Numbered from the stretch's first letter, positions 26,699-36,195 are shown. The stretch: 64,000 nucleotides of DNA from JAUILH01 sp965230535 (GCA_965230535.1 OZ246009.1:1984001-2048000); one strand, 5' to 3'. Numbers and translations are program-made. Notes: generated by a model from the sequence alone, not told the origin.

Positions 26699-28177
26699 AT
26701 GAGAAAATTAATACTTATCCCAATTGTCTTATTGATAATTCAGAATGTAAATGCTCAGCCTGAAAAGAGGGATAATCCTCTTCAAAATTATACAGATGAG
26801 TGGGTAGAGGATCCTTTCTTAAAAAATGCGGCGATAAGCTTTATTGCATATGACCTCAACGGTATGCGGATCATTGCGGATCACAATTCTAACATGGCGC
26901 TTGTACCTGCAAGTACCATGAAATTGGTGACAACCGCCACCGCATTTGAAATACTTGGATCGGGATACAGGTTTAAAACCAGAATTCAATACAGTGGTGA
27001 AGTCGATAGCATGGGAGTGCTTCATGGTAATATATACATAAAGGGTGGAGGAGATCCAAGTCTGGGCTCGTCGTATTACAAAAGCTTCAATGCAGACTAT
27101 CTTGATAAATGGCTCAAGGCGATTAAAGATGCCGGAATCAAAGAAATTGATGGCCACATTATTGGAGATGCTACCATTATTGGAGATAACATGACACCCG
27201 CAAACTGGAGTTGGGGAGATTTGGGGAATTATTACGGTGCACCACCGTGCGGACTAACTATTCATGATAATAAAACGACTTTGTTGTTCAGATCGGGACC
27301 AAAAGCAGGAGATTCTACCTGGATGGAATGCATGGAGCCTTATGTACCGGAAATGTTTGTCTATAACAAAGTGAAAGCCGCAACAGCGAATAAGGACAAT
27401 GCCTATATCTATGGCGCGCAGTATGATCCAATGAGATTGGCAGAGGGAAGCATTCATTTGGGTGAAGAAGCGTTCAAAGTAAAAGCATCTATTCATGACC
27501 CTGCTTATCTGGCGGCACATGAGTTGGAGTCAAAATTGGCCGAAAATGGCATCTTATGTAAATACGCATGTAGCACAGTTAGGAGAGATAAGATCATTGG
27601 AAATTATGTGGACACTTTGGAGCGAAAGTCTATCCATACATTAAGTGGCGCAAGTGTTGGTAATCTGGCTTACTGGACAAATATGGTTAGTGTCAACCTT
27701 TTTGCTGAGCATCTTTTTAGAGGTATAGGCATTAGATTGTATGGAAATGGCAGTACTTATTCTTCGGAGAAAGGCGTGAGATCTGCCTGGTCGAAAAGAG
27801 GGGTGAACATGACAGGTTTTCAAATGACAGATGGAAGTGGCTTGTCCAGAGCAAATGCTGTTTCTGCCAGACACTTGATGAGGATATTGAAATACATGAA
27901 CAAAAGCAAGTATAAAGACAGTTTTAGAAAAACGCTTTCAGTTGCAGGTAAAAGCGGAACCTTAAGTAGCATTGGAAGAGGAACAAGGGCTGCTAACAAT
28001 CTTATGGGAAAGAGTGGAAGTATGACTCGCGTGAGGTCTTACGCCGGATATGTGAAAACTGCTTCAGGAAGACAACTGGCGTTTGCCATCATTGTAAATA
28101 ATTATACCTGTACAGGATATCAAATGAAACAAAGACTCCAAAAGCTGATGGTTAAAATGGCAAACTATAACCAATAG
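26699..28177 (+). CDS. dacB: D-alanyl-D-alanine carboxypeptidase/endopeptidase (PBP4 family)
   Basis: The 492-residue periplasmic class C penicillin-binding protein has a signal peptide (about 1-20, ending NVNAQ), the catalytic Ser-Lys tetrad STMK at Ser72-Lys75, the SVN motif in NMVSVNLFAE, and a KSG triad in GKSGSMTRVRSYAGY, with the usual inserted domains between. It trims or cleaves D-Ala-containing peptide cross-links of peptidoglycan. It diverges from the EPS operon 1 promoter and ends 39 bp before the second EPS operon, whose promoter box overlaps that gap. Length fits DacB/PBP4. Confidence 0.92.
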   Translation: MRKLILIPIVLLIIQNVNAQPEKRDNPLQNYTDEWVEDPFLKNAAISFIAYDLNGMRIIADHNSNMALVPASTMKLVTTATAFEILGSGYRFKTRIQYSGEVDSMGVLHGNIYIKGGGDPSLGSSYYKSFNADYLDKWLKAIKDAGIKEIDGHIIGDATIIGDNMTPANWSWGDLGNYYGAPPCGLTIHDNKTTLLFRSGPKAGDSTWMECMEPYVPEMFVYNKVKAATANKDNAYIYGAQYDPMRLAEGSIHLGEEAFKVKASIHDPAYLAAHELESKLAENGILCKYACSTVRRDKIIGNYVDTLERKSIHTLSGASVGNLAYWTNMVSVNLFAEHLFRGIGIRLYGNGSTYSSEKGVRSAWSKRGVNMTGFQMTDGSGLSRANAVSARHLMRILKYMNKSKYKDSFRKTLSVAGKSGTLSSIGRGTRAANNLMGKSGSMTRVRSYAGYVKTASGRQLAFAIIVNNYTCTGYQMKQRLQKLMVKMANYNQ

Positions 28178-28192
28178 TAGACTTGAAGCCTT

Positions 28193-28200
28193 TATATTTG
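28193..28200 (+). promoter_or_regulatory. -7 box (TATATTTG) of EPS operon 2
   Basis: It is an exact TAnnTTTG match 16 bp before the ATG at 28217, giving a very short leader. No -33 TTG is seen at normal spacing. Confidence 0.5.
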
Positions 28201-28216
28201 TCCAAAACTATTTAGA

Positions 28217-28627
28217 ATGAACTTTATCAAAAAGCTATTGGCAGACTCATTACACGGTATAGATCTTTCTGATCTTCCGTTCATTGCTTTTAGGTTCTTT
28301 ATGGCTGCTTTATTGGTGTATGCCTTTCGTCTTCTTTTTGCAGAGAAGATGGATTTGGCAAAAGAAATGAAAAGGTGGATGGTCGGTATCGCTGCATTCG
28401 CTGCTTTCGTTGCCATTGTAGCTGAAGTGTCCATTACGCTGGCTATTCTGTTTATACCAGTATTGCTAATCTTAATTCCGTTTAAAAAAGAATGGTCTTA
28501 CAACAATCAGTTAATGCTGGCATTGTCCTTAGGTCTGGGATTGGCTTGTGGCGCTGGTTATGTGTTTCTTGCGGTTTTAATTTCAGCTCTGCTCATTCCA
28601 ATTATGTTTTTCGCTTATAAGGCATAG
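28217..28627 (+). CDS. Small polytopic membrane protein heading EPS operon 2
   Basis: The 136-residue protein has an N-terminal amphipathic region (LADSLHGIDLSDLPFIAFRF) and about four to five hydrophobic segments (30-42, 56-88, 98-112, 113-134). No catalytic motif is visible. The start resembles short membrane proteins often linked to CotH genes in Bacteroidota (DUF4956-like), but it is shorter than that family, so the match is tentative. It is directly followed by the first CotH gene, 1 bp from its stop, which suggests the two products act together. Confidence 0.65.
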   Translation: MNFIKKLLADSLHGIDLSDLPFIAFRFFMAALLVYAFRLLFAEKMDLAKEMKRWMVGIAAFAAFVAIVAEVSITLAILFIPVLLILIPFKKEWSYNNQLMLALSLGLGLACGAGYVFLAVLISALLIPIMFFAYKA

Positions 28628-28628
28628 T

Positions 28629-30263
28629 GTGAGGAAAGCGCACACATATTTTTTACCTGCTTATTTATTGGGAGGAACGGCATTGTTCGGTTTTCTGAGT
28701 TTGTCTATAGACGATAAGGTAGAAGAGCCTTATTTCGATAAGCAAGTTTCAGAGTATGTATCGTCTCCGGTCGTCAATGTACAGGGACAAAACTTCTCGC
28801 TTGAAACGTTGGATCAGAACGCCAAGATCTATTATACAGTTTCAGGAAAATTGCCTACCGAGGGAGATGCCAGATATTATCAATCTGCTGGTGACTTGAG
28901 TTTGGAAAAGAATAGCGGGAACCTTTTGAGAATAAGAACATCTCACCGCTATAAGTCTCCCATTACAATGGACCTGCCTTTTAAGGCGAAAGTAGTTCGG
29001 TTTACTCAGCAATTAAAGTATTTGGGGTATAGTAAACCTCAAATGACAACAGTGTTCTCCAAACATGAAAAGCACAAGCTTAAAATACTGTCTTTGGCGG
29101 TGGATGGAGATCAATTGTTCGATCCAATTGATGGTAAAATGGTAATTGGAGCAAAATTCTGGAATAGAGAAAGAAGAGGAATTTCGGAGCCATGGTGGGC
29201 GCAAGAAGCAAACTACAGAGAAAAAGGATTTAAGTCTTCAATTTATGCCGGAGCCGAGTTTATTGATGAGGACGGACGATCCATTGCTCAGGATAATTTT
29301 AGATTAAGGATTCATGGAAATGCATCCCGTGCCTTTGCTCAAAAGTCGTTCAGACTCGAAGGCGAATCATACTATGGAAGTGGTGCGATCAAAGATGTTT
29401 GTGATTTGGTGCCGGGAGACTCGCTAAGTTCATTGATGCTTAGGAATTCCGGAAACGATTGGGGGAGAAGTATGTTTCAGGATGCCTACATTCAATCAAT
29501 TGCACAGCAAATTGGTTTGCCTGCACTGGGCAGTGAGCCTGTTCATGTAATGATTAACGGAACTTATTGGGGAATATATAACCTCAGGCCAAGATTTGAT
29601 GAACGTAACTTAAGTAACTATTCAGAAAAAGATGGAAGGTTTGCTTTAATTGAATTGGACAGCGAACTGGATGAGGGTAAGCAGAAAGATCTGGATGACT
29701 ACATGGGGCTCAAAAACTTGATTGGCTCAAAGAGTGTCGACAAACGTCAAAAACAGGAAGAACTTGAATCTAAGGTCGATCTGGATAATTTCATTGATTA
29801 CATCATTGTGGAAACCTTCTTCTCCAATGGAGACTGGAATCCGAACAATGTCAAAACCTTTAGATTTGGGAAAAAGGATAAGTGGAAATGGGCCATTCAT
29901 GATATGGATTATGGTATGACCTATACAGGACTGGAAGCTGGTTTGAATTCCGATTTATTCGTGAAACTAAAAAAGGGCAATACCGTAACATCAAGCGTTT
30001 TTATGTTTCTGATAAGTATAGAAGAATATCGCGAACGTTTCCATAATCGTGCTCAACAGCTTTTAGAAAGAGAGTTGTCCTCTCAGAATCTTAATGATCA
30101 CCTGGAAGCATTTAAGGAAACATACGAGCACGATATTGATTATCAGATTTCTCGTTGGAAACAGCCAGCCTCAAAACAATACTGGTATTCGGTAATAGAT
30201 GGTTTTGAAAGCTTTAATAAAAAACGTCAGGAGATTTACCTCAACCAATTAAAGTCGCTTTAG
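28629..30263 (+). CDS. CotH-family kinase-fold protein, exported (CotH-A)
   Basis: The 544-residue protein starts at GTG, with a signal anchor at about 7-26. Residues about 50-110 (KIYYTVSGKLPTEGDARYY) resemble a chitobiase-type beta domain. The CotH core at about 195-535 has RIHGNASRAFAQKSFRLE (near 228-245), INGTYWGIYNLRPRFDE (near 310), ETFFSNGDWNPNNVKTFR and IHDMDYG (near 423-429). The Asp-x-Asp corresponds to the metal-binding Asp of CotH kinases; the Lys of QKS is also kept. CotH proteins phosphorylate spore-coat or secreted proteins in Bacillus. In Bacteroidota the substrate is unknown. It sits between a small membrane protein and a Wzy-like gene. Confidence 0.85.
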   Translation: MRKAHTYFLPAYLLGGTALFGFLSLSIDDKVEEPYFDKQVSEYVSSPVVNVQGQNFSLETLDQNAKIYYTVSGKLPTEGDARYYQSAGDLSLEKNSGNLLRIRTSHRYKSPITMDLPFKAKVVRFTQQLKYLGYSKPQMTTVFSKHEKHKLKILSLAVDGDQLFDPIDGKMVIGAKFWNRERRGISEPWWAQEANYREKGFKSSIYAGAEFIDEDGRSIAQDNFRLRIHGNASRAFAQKSFRLEGESYYGSGAIKDVCDLVPGDSLSSLMLRNSGNDWGRSMFQDAYIQSIAQQIGLPALGSEPVHVMINGTYWGIYNLRPRFDERNLSNYSEKDGRFALIELDSELDEGKQKDLDDYMGLKNLIGSKSVDKRQKQEELESKVDLDNFIDYIIVETFFSNGDWNPNNVKTFRFGKKDKWKWAIHDMDYGMTYTGLEAGLNSDLFVKLKKGNTVTSSVFMFLISIEEYRERFHNRAQQLLERELSSQNLNDHLEAFKETYEHDIDYQISRWKQPASKQYWYSVIDGFESFNKKRQEIYLNQLKSL

Positions 30264-30264
30264 G

Positions 30265-31620
30265 ATGGATTTAAGAAAAGATCGGCTTGAATTTTATGCA
30301 CTCATGTTTCTGCTTACCGCAGCAGGATGGGTAGGAGGTTTTTTAGCTTCAGCGGCCATTTTTCTGGTCGTCTTTGCCATGCTCTGGAACCGTAGGAGGT
30401 ACGACGACTTATTTCTGGCTTTTATTCTGACTCTTGTTTTCTCAGATAACTTACCGGATCAGTTTGCCGGACTGGGGTATGCCAAGCAACTTAAAAACAT
30501 CTTCATATTGATGTTAGCAGGAACTGTTTTTCTCGATCGGTCCTTTTTTCACAAGATCAATCCTTTCATCAATAAGTTTATACCGTTCTTTTTGGTGGCT
30601 GTGGTGGCATTGTATGCTTCACAAGAGCATAGTGTTGCCATTCAAAAAACATTGTCTTATTTTCTTTTATTCTTAACTGTACCAACTTATGTAGAGTATT
30701 GCTATAAAAACTATGGTGTGGCTTTCTTTAAGAGAATAGTATATTTTGTTGTTTTTATTCTACTTGTTTCTGTGTCGATGAAATTTCTGGTGCCGGAAGT
30801 GGGAATGTCACACGGAGGAAGGCTAAGGGGAATTTTTGGTAATCCTAACGGACTCGGGATTTTTGTTGTTCTGGGAACGGTATTGTTTACAATAATTGCT
30901 AATATGTATTACGGCGTATTCACTGTCTTTCAGAAACTACTCATGTTTATGATGTTTTTTATAGTTGCTTATTGGACTGGGTCGAGATCTGCCTTATTGT
31001 CGATTATCTTGTTTTTGATGTTCTTTCAAATATTCAAATTTTCGTTACCGATAGGAATTATTGCTTTCCTAGCTACAGCTTTCTACAACCAGCAAATAAT
31101 TGTTTTGTTTATCGATTTAATTGTATCTCTGGGCTATGGAGAGAGTTTTAGGGTAGATACCTTGGAAGAAGGATCGGGAAGAATTATTGCCTGGCAATTT
31201 GCCTGGCAAAATATTCAGGACTATTACTATTTGGGGAGAGGTTTTGGTTATGATGAGCATTTGATGCGTGCTAACTTTGATTTTTTGAGTAGGCAAGGAC
31301 ATGAAGGAGGGGTGCACAACACTTATCTTATACTTTGGTTAAATACCGGACTGATTGGCCTGATTCTGTATTTCAGAGCCTTCTTTCTCAATTTTATTCA
31401 GGCCGCTAAAAGAACCCATTTTGCCTTCCCTGCTATGTTTGCGGTAATGTTTACCATTGTCTTTGAGCCTTGGTTGGCATCTTCTTTAAATCCCTTTACG
31501 ACCATGTTTCTTACCATAATAGTCGTACTTTCGCAAGAGTGCTTTTACAAAGTGCCGGAAAATGAAAAAGTTGAAACAATTTCTGAAGAAAATCTGGAGC
31601 AAGAAGTGGCTACGACTTAG
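30265..31620 (+). CDS. O-antigen ligase/polymerase-like membrane protein (Wzy/WaaL family)
   Basis: The 451-residue polytopic protein has about 11-12 helices. The Wzy_C signatures are present: GRLRGIFGNPNGLGIF, YWTGSRSALLSI, GSGRIIAWQFAWQNI, LGRGFGYDEH and the large periplasmic-loop end GGVHNTYLILWLNTGLIGL with the conserved His. These enzymes polymerise or transfer undecaprenyl-linked glycans on the periplasmic side. In this EPS context it is most likely the Wzy polymerase; ligase activity cannot be excluded. The last 59 bp overlap the SGNH gene. Confidence 0.85.
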   Translation: MDLRKDRLEFYALMFLLTAAGWVGGFLASAAIFLVVFAMLWNRRRYDDLFLAFILTLVFSDNLPDQFAGLGYAKQLKNIFILMLAGTVFLDRSFFHKINPFINKFIPFFLVAVVALYASQEHSVAIQKTLSYFLLFLTVPTYVEYCYKNYGVAFFKRIVYFVVFILLVSVSMKFLVPEVGMSHGGRLRGIFGNPNGLGIFVVLGTVLFTIIANMYYGVFTVFQKLLMFMMFFIVAYWTGSRSALLSIILFLMFFQIFKFSLPIGIIAFLATAFYNQQIIVLFIDLIVSLGYGESFRVDTLEEGSGRIIAWQFAWQNIQDYYYLGRGFGYDEHLMRANFDFLSRQGHEGGVHNTYLILWLNTGLIGLILYFRAFFLNFIQAAKRTHFAFPAMFAVMFTIVFEPWLASSLNPFTTMFLTIIVVLSQECFYKVPENEKVETISEENLEQEVATT

Positions 31621-32533
31621 CCTGATTATTGTATTTTCTCTATTCATAGTGGGCGAGTTGTTTGCTCGATTTTATCTCGGTCTTGGTGATACTCCGGTAT
31701 ACATTGAAGACCCTGATTACGAATACATCTACGCGCCCAATCAGGATGTTAAAAGATTTGGGAATAGAATAATTACCAATAAACATTCCATGCGCAGTAA
31801 GCCTTTGTCCAAGAAGGATGGCAAGCGAATACTGCTGATAGGAGATTCTGTTGTGAACGGAGGCGCTCATGTCGATCAGGATGAACTTGTCACAACCATT
31901 CTGGAAAACATCTTTGGAAGGAAAGAAGCCGGAACACGTGTGCTTAATATTTCAGCTGGTAGCTGGGGACCAGATAATGCCTTTGCCTACATTTCTAAAC
32001 ACGGTCATTTTGATGCAGAAGCAATTGTTCTGTTATTCAGCAGTCATGATTACAACGACAATATGCACCACAGAACAGTTGTAGGAGAACATAGAAGTTG
32101 GCCAAAATCCAGACCATTTCTGGCTTTAACAGATGGTTTCAGCAATTATGTGTGGCCAAAGCTGCGCAAAGCATTTGGATATGAATATGATGAATATGCT
32201 TATCTGAAGGGACATGATGATTCTGCAGTTAATTCAGGGTGGACAGATTTTTTCGAGTTTTGTGAACAGAAGAAAATTCCGCTTTTGGTGTACATTCATC
32301 CGGAGGTAAGAGAAATCAAAGATCGGCAATTGATGCCCAAGGGCCAGAACCTCATTGGTTTGTTAGAAACTCATCAGATTAAATACCTCAATGGACTTGA
32401 ATATGAGACTAACGAACAAGGCTATAGGGATAATATTCATTTGAATGGTAATGGACACCGCAGATTAGCCACTATCTTGCAGCCACACATTGAAAAGTTA
32501 ATTTTTGAACCGCTGGATGAGGAAGCACTTTAA
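31562..32533 (+). CDS. Membrane-anchored SGNH/GDSL hydrolase-fold protein
   Basis: The 323-residue protein has a basic start, an N-terminal transmembrane anchor at about 19-36, and a periplasmic SGNH domain: block I IGDSVVNGGAH (Ser96), Gly block AGSWGPDN, block III SSHDYND (Asn), and block V DNIHLNGNGH (Asp/His). The catalytic set looks complete, so it may add or remove O-acyl groups on the glycan, like AlgX/PatB-type proteins, working with the acetyltransferase later in the operon. It overlaps the Wzy-like gene by 59 bp. No later start would keep the anchor, so the long overlap is accepted. Confidence 0.82.
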   Translation: MKKLKQFLKKIWSKKWLRLSLIIVFSLFIVGELFARFYLGLGDTPVYIEDPDYEYIYAPNQDVKRFGNRIITNKHSMRSKPLSKKDGKRILLIGDSVVNGGAHVDQDELVTTILENIFGRKEAGTRVLNISAGSWGPDNAFAYISKHGHFDAEAIVLLFSSHDYNDNMHHRTVVGEHRSWPKSRPFLALTDGFSNYVWPKLRKAFGYEYDEYAYLKGHDDSAVNSGWTDFFEFCEQKKIPLLVYIHPEVREIKDRQLMPKGQNLIGLLETHQIKYLNGLEYETNEQGYRDNIHLNGNGHRRLATILQPHIEKLIFEPLDEEAL

Positions 32534-34151
32534 ACTCATATTAGTACTGGGGAGTCTGTGTCTGTTTGCAGGTGCTTCTGCACTGTATTTGGGACACAAA
32601 GCTGTTAAGGCAAAAGGCTATGCCGGAATTAAAGAATATCTCTTTGGCGTATCTGGTTCCTATGCAAATTCTTTAAATGTGTCTCCGGATAATATTCACT
32701 TGGAAGTGTCTAAGAGTGCCATTGCGCAAATGGCAGAACAAAGAGAAAAAGCTCTCAAGGAAAACCTCATGTTAAATATTGGGGAGAATTACCACGACGG
32801 AAAATTAAGCCTGAATGGAAAGAGTTCTGACATTGAAATCCGTTTAAAGGGACACATGACAGACCACTTACAGGAGAAAAAATGGTCGTTCAGAATTAAG
32901 AAATGTGACCCCAATGTACTAGGATTGTCAAGGTTTACTTTACAACATCCCGGAACCAGAAATTACATTTACGAATGGGTCTTTCATCAGTTAGCCAGAC
33001 AAGAGGGCATTGTTTATCTGGATTATCGTTTTGTAAATGTTGAGGTAAATGAAGAGTCCTGGGGAATTTATGCATTAGAAGAGCACTTTGGTCCGGAATT
33101 ACTGACTAGAAACGATCGACCAAAAGGTGTGGTTGTAAGATTCGACCCTGGAGCGTACTGGCAAGGAAGGATGAACGAAAAGCACAGACTTAGAATTCAG
33201 GAAGATTACCACGACTATAGCGCTACCAATGTACAAGCCTTTGCGGAGGGAAAAGCTTTTAAAGACGAACAACTCAAATCGAGCTATGAAAAAGCCATTT
33301 ACCTATTGGAGAGTTTTAGAAGGTCACGTTTAGTTACTTCAGAAGTGTTTGATGTGTCTCTAATGGCAAAGTATTTGGCAATTATTGATCTGGTCGGAGG
33401 TTATCATAGTTTGGACTGGAGTGATGTGAAGTTTTATATGAATTCTGAATCAGGTAAGCTGGAGCCGGTAGCATACGAGAGTTTTGGTGTGAGACAATTG
33501 CCTAAATTGTCTGGTGCAGGAAGATATACTGATTTCAAGATAAATGATTTCCATCAGCAACTGTTTAGCGACCCTGTCTTTTTTGAAGCATACATGAAAG
33601 CAGTTAAAAGAATTTGTTCAAGAGCGTATTTCGATCAATTCTTAGCTTCAATTAAGTCGGAATTAAATCATCAACAGGCAATTTTAGCTACCAATTTTCC
33701 TCTCAAACCTTTCACGCCTCAAACTTATTTCTACAACATCAATGTGGCACAACGCTCACTGGATTTGCCAAATCCACTTGTGACATATGTAAATGAATAC
33801 ACAGATAAACACATAGTCTTGGTGTTTCACAATGCAAGTCAGTACCCATTGAAAATTAACTCTATTGGAGAAGGAAAAGACAAGCTTAAAGTGAATATTG
33901 TAGTACCTCCAAAAGTTGAAGGGCATTTGGTGAAACCTAAACTACATCAATTTGAGCATGAGTTTGGTGAAAAGGTAAAACTGAATAAGCTTGAAGTGGA
34001 ATACCTTGTGCCTGGTGGAAAATCTTTTAAGGAAAATGTCAAGCCATTCAAGTATGATTATGAGGGATTCGAAGAAGATCTCGAATTGCTAAAAAGAACA
34101 AATCTTAAATTAGACTCCACTGTTGTTGTTAATGACACAATTGCCGAATGA
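32517..34151 (+). CDS. Second CotH-like protein, divergent active site (CotH-B)
   Basis: The 544-residue protein has a signal anchor (MRKHFKLILVLGSLCLFAGA). CotH landmarks are RLKGHMTDHLQEKKWSFRIK (near 109-128), NEESWGIYALEEHFGPELL (near 179), a helical IIDLVGGYHSLDWSDVKFY segment, and LEPVAYESFG (near 315-324). In CotH-A and typical kinases the last motif carries Asp-x-Asp; here the position has Glu321 and no second Asp, so catalysis may be altered or lost. The C-terminal about 120 residues form a beta-rich extra domain. The ATG at 32517 is preferred over a TTG 12 bp upstream. It overlaps SGNH (17 bp) and the phosphoesterase (4 bp). Confidence 0.72.
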   Translation: MRKHFKLILVLGSLCLFAGASALYLGHKAVKAKGYAGIKEYLFGVSGSYANSLNVSPDNIHLEVSKSAIAQMAEQREKALKENLMLNIGENYHDGKLSLNGKSSDIEIRLKGHMTDHLQEKKWSFRIKKCDPNVLGLSRFTLQHPGTRNYIYEWVFHQLARQEGIVYLDYRFVNVEVNEESWGIYALEEHFGPELLTRNDRPKGVVVRFDPGAYWQGRMNEKHRLRIQEDYHDYSATNVQAFAEGKAFKDEQLKSSYEKAIYLLESFRRSRLVTSEVFDVSLMAKYLAIIDLVGGYHSLDWSDVKFYMNSESGKLEPVAYESFGVRQLPKLSGAGRYTDFKINDFHQQLFSDPVFFEAYMKAVKRICSRAYFDQFLASIKSELNHQQAILATNFPLKPFTPQTYFYNINVAQRSLDLPNPLVTYVNEYTDKHIVLVFHNASQYPLKINSIGEGKDKLKVNIVVPPKVEGHLVKPKLHQFEHEFGEKVKLNKLEVEYLVPGGKSFKENVKPFKYDYEGFEEDLELLKRTNLKLDSTVVVNDTIAE

Positions 34152-35155
34152 AGATCTGGTTGAGCATACTGTTTTTATGGTCTATTCATTGTTTTGGACA
34201 AGAATCGCCATTCAATAATTTGTCCGTTGAGGTTGAAGACGAGAAAAATTTTAAATTCATTGTTAGTGGGCATTTCCATGGCGATTCTAAAAACATATCT
34301 GGCTTCCCGGCTGCTACTTTACTAGGGAATTTAGACGAGATTAACTCTAAAGACGCGACCTTCTTAATGAGTTTGGGAGATTTATTCCTAAGTGTCAAGA
34401 AGGACATGAAGAATTACGACAGGGTTTTGTTTTCTAAACTCGATATGCCATTGTTCAATGCGGTTGGAAACCATGATGTTGAGGAGGATAATTACAAAAC
34501 TAAATTTGGAAAAACCTATTTCCACTTTACCGTTGGAGAAAATGTGATGATTGTTCTGGATACAGAATTGGATAACGGAGATATTGAAGGCGCACAACTT
34601 TCAATGCTTAAAAATGCACTCAAAACACCAGCCAAAAACTATTTTGTATTTGCGCACAGACCAATTTGGGCAGAGTATCATGACGAACTGGAAGATGTAT
34701 TTAAAGGGAATACCAGCTCAGGAACTAACTTTGGAGATGATGTGTATCCACTTCTTAAAAAGGCAAAGGGCCAGGTTTATATGTTTGGAGGAAGCATTGG
34801 AGGAGAAGCACCGGTATCTTTTTTCTATCATAAAAAAGGCAACGTCCACTACATTGCGAATGCCATTAGGAATTTACCACGTGATGGAATGATCCTGGTT
34901 GAGGTTAAAGACAATGAAGTCAGCTTCAAACCTTTTAGTCTCACGGGACAATCGCTTAAAAATCTTGAAACTTATAACTTGAAGTATTGGAATACCCATG
35001 AGGTAGATGATAGCTTCAATTGGCGTTTGCTGCCTTTGTATATCTTCCAAATGCTACAAAGTTGGCATTTCTGGGTTGGCGTTGTTTTAAGCTTACTTGG
35101 GTGTTTATTCGTGATATGGTTTATAAAACGAAGAAAAGCCAAAAGAGCCGTATGA
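34148..35155 (+). CDS. Envelope-anchored metallophosphoesterase with altered metal site
   Basis: The 335-residue protein has a signal peptide (about 1-18, ending HCFGQ), a calcineurin-like domain and a C-terminal transmembrane helix at about 303-323 followed by a basic tail, so the domain should face the periplasm. Visible motifs are SLGDLF (Asp78), AVGNHD (Asn108, His109) and FAHRPIW (His170). The usual first motif DxH is replaced by HFH (42-44), and the final GHxH by GGSI (214-217), so one metal site may differ from standard enzymes. It overlaps CotH-B and the next glycosyltransferase by ATGA. Dephosphorylation of a CotH product is a natural hypothesis. Confidence 0.8.
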   Translation: MKIWLSILFLWSIHCFGQESPFNNLSVEVEDEKNFKFIVSGHFHGDSKNISGFPAATLLGNLDEINSKDATFLMSLGDLFLSVKKDMKNYDRVLFSKLDMPLFNAVGNHDVEEDNYKTKFGKTYFHFTVGENVMIVLDTELDNGDIEGAQLSMLKNALKTPAKNYFVFAHRPIWAEYHDELEDVFKGNTSSGTNFGDDVYPLLKKAKGQVYMFGGSIGGEAPVSFFYHKKGNVHYIANAIRNLPRDGMILVEVKDNEVSFKPFSLTGQSLKNLETYNLKYWNTHEVDDSFNWRLLPLYIFQMLQSWHFWVGVVLSLLGCLFVIWFIKRRKAKRAV

Positions 35156-36195
35156 AAATCTTGTTTCTATATACGGAACTTGCTGGGTATACATTAGCTT
35201 GCTTACATGAGTTGGAAAAGCATGTAGATGAGTTGCATGTGGTAAGGTGGCCAGTAAATAATGAAGCGCCATTCAAATTTGAGTTTTCCGAAAAGACCCG
35301 GGTTTATGAAAGAAACAGTCTGTCTAATGAAGAACTGCTAAAGCTTTCGAAAGGCATTTCTCCCGACATAATCTATGTGAGCGGATGGGTAGACAAAGGT
35401 TATCTTCAGGTATGTAAGCATTTTAAGGGTAACATTCCTGTGGTTGTAGGTTTTGACAATCAATGGACTGGTGGTTTAAAACAGAATCTGGCCAGTCTCA
35501 TGAGCTTCAGAATGATCAAGCCGTACTTCTCTCACGCATGGATTCCGGGAGAGCCTCAGAGAAAATTTGCAGAGAAGCTTGGGTTCGAAACAGATAAAAT
35601 TTTAACGGGCGTTTATTCTGCTGATGTAGACTTATTTGAAGGATACAGAAAAGATTCAGAAGAGGAGAAAAGCCAAAAACCACCGCATAGATTTTTGTAT
35701 GTAGGCAGATATGTAGAGTGGAAGGGAATCAATGAAATGTTTGAGGCATTCAAGAGTCTTGGAGAAGGTAGAAAAGACTGGGAATTGTGGTGTGTTGGAG
35801 TGGGAGACTTGTATGACAGTCGACCAAATGTTCCGGGTGTGAAACATTTGGGCTTTAAACAACCCTACGAACTGAAGGAAGTTATTGCAGAAACCAGTGT
35901 CTTCATCTTGCCAAGTAAGTTCGAACCATGGGGAGTTGTGCTTCACGAGTACGCGGCAGCCGGATTTCCCTTAATTTCTGCCAAAGTAGTTGGTGCTTCC
36001 AGTGCCTTTATTCAGGAAAATAAGAATGGCTATTTTATCGATCCGGAAAATATTGGATCGATTGCAGAAAAGATGAAAACATTCATTCAAATGCCTGATA
36101 AGGACATTACTGAGATGGGGAAGAAAAGTATAGAATTGTCTAAAAGCATCACGCCGGAACTTTGGTCTCAAACATTGATTAATTTAGTAAAATAA
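35152..36195 (+). CDS. Glycosyltransferase family 4 (EPS operon 2, first)
   Basis: The 347-residue GT-B protein starts MKILFLYTELAGYTLACL; the open frame extends upstream but the ATG at 35152 gives an ATGA overlap and starts the first beta strand. The donor domain shows RFLYVGRYVEWKGINEMFEA and FILPSKFEPWGVVLHEYAAA, the latter carrying the E-x7-E-like acidic pair. It ends with TAATG into asnB. The short N-terminal domain and VVGFDNQWTGGLKQ segment resemble GT4 members of capsule loci. Donor sugar is unknown. Confidence 0.88.
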   Translation: MKILFLYTELAGYTLACLHELEKHVDELHVVRWPVNNEAPFKFEFSEKTRVYERNSLSNEELLKLSKGISPDIIYVSGWVDKGYLQVCKHFKGNIPVVVGFDNQWTGGLKQNLASLMSFRMIKPYFSHAWIPGEPQRKFAEKLGFETDKILTGVYSADVDLFEGYRKDSEEEKSQKPPHRFLYVGRYVEWKGINEMFEAFKSLGEGRKDWELWCVGVGDLYDSRPNVPGVKHLGFKQPYELKEVIAETSVFILPSKFEPWGVVLHEYAAAGFPLISAKVVGASSAFIQENKNGYFIDPENIGSIAEKMKTFIQMPDKDITEMGKKSIELSKSITPELWSQTLINLVK

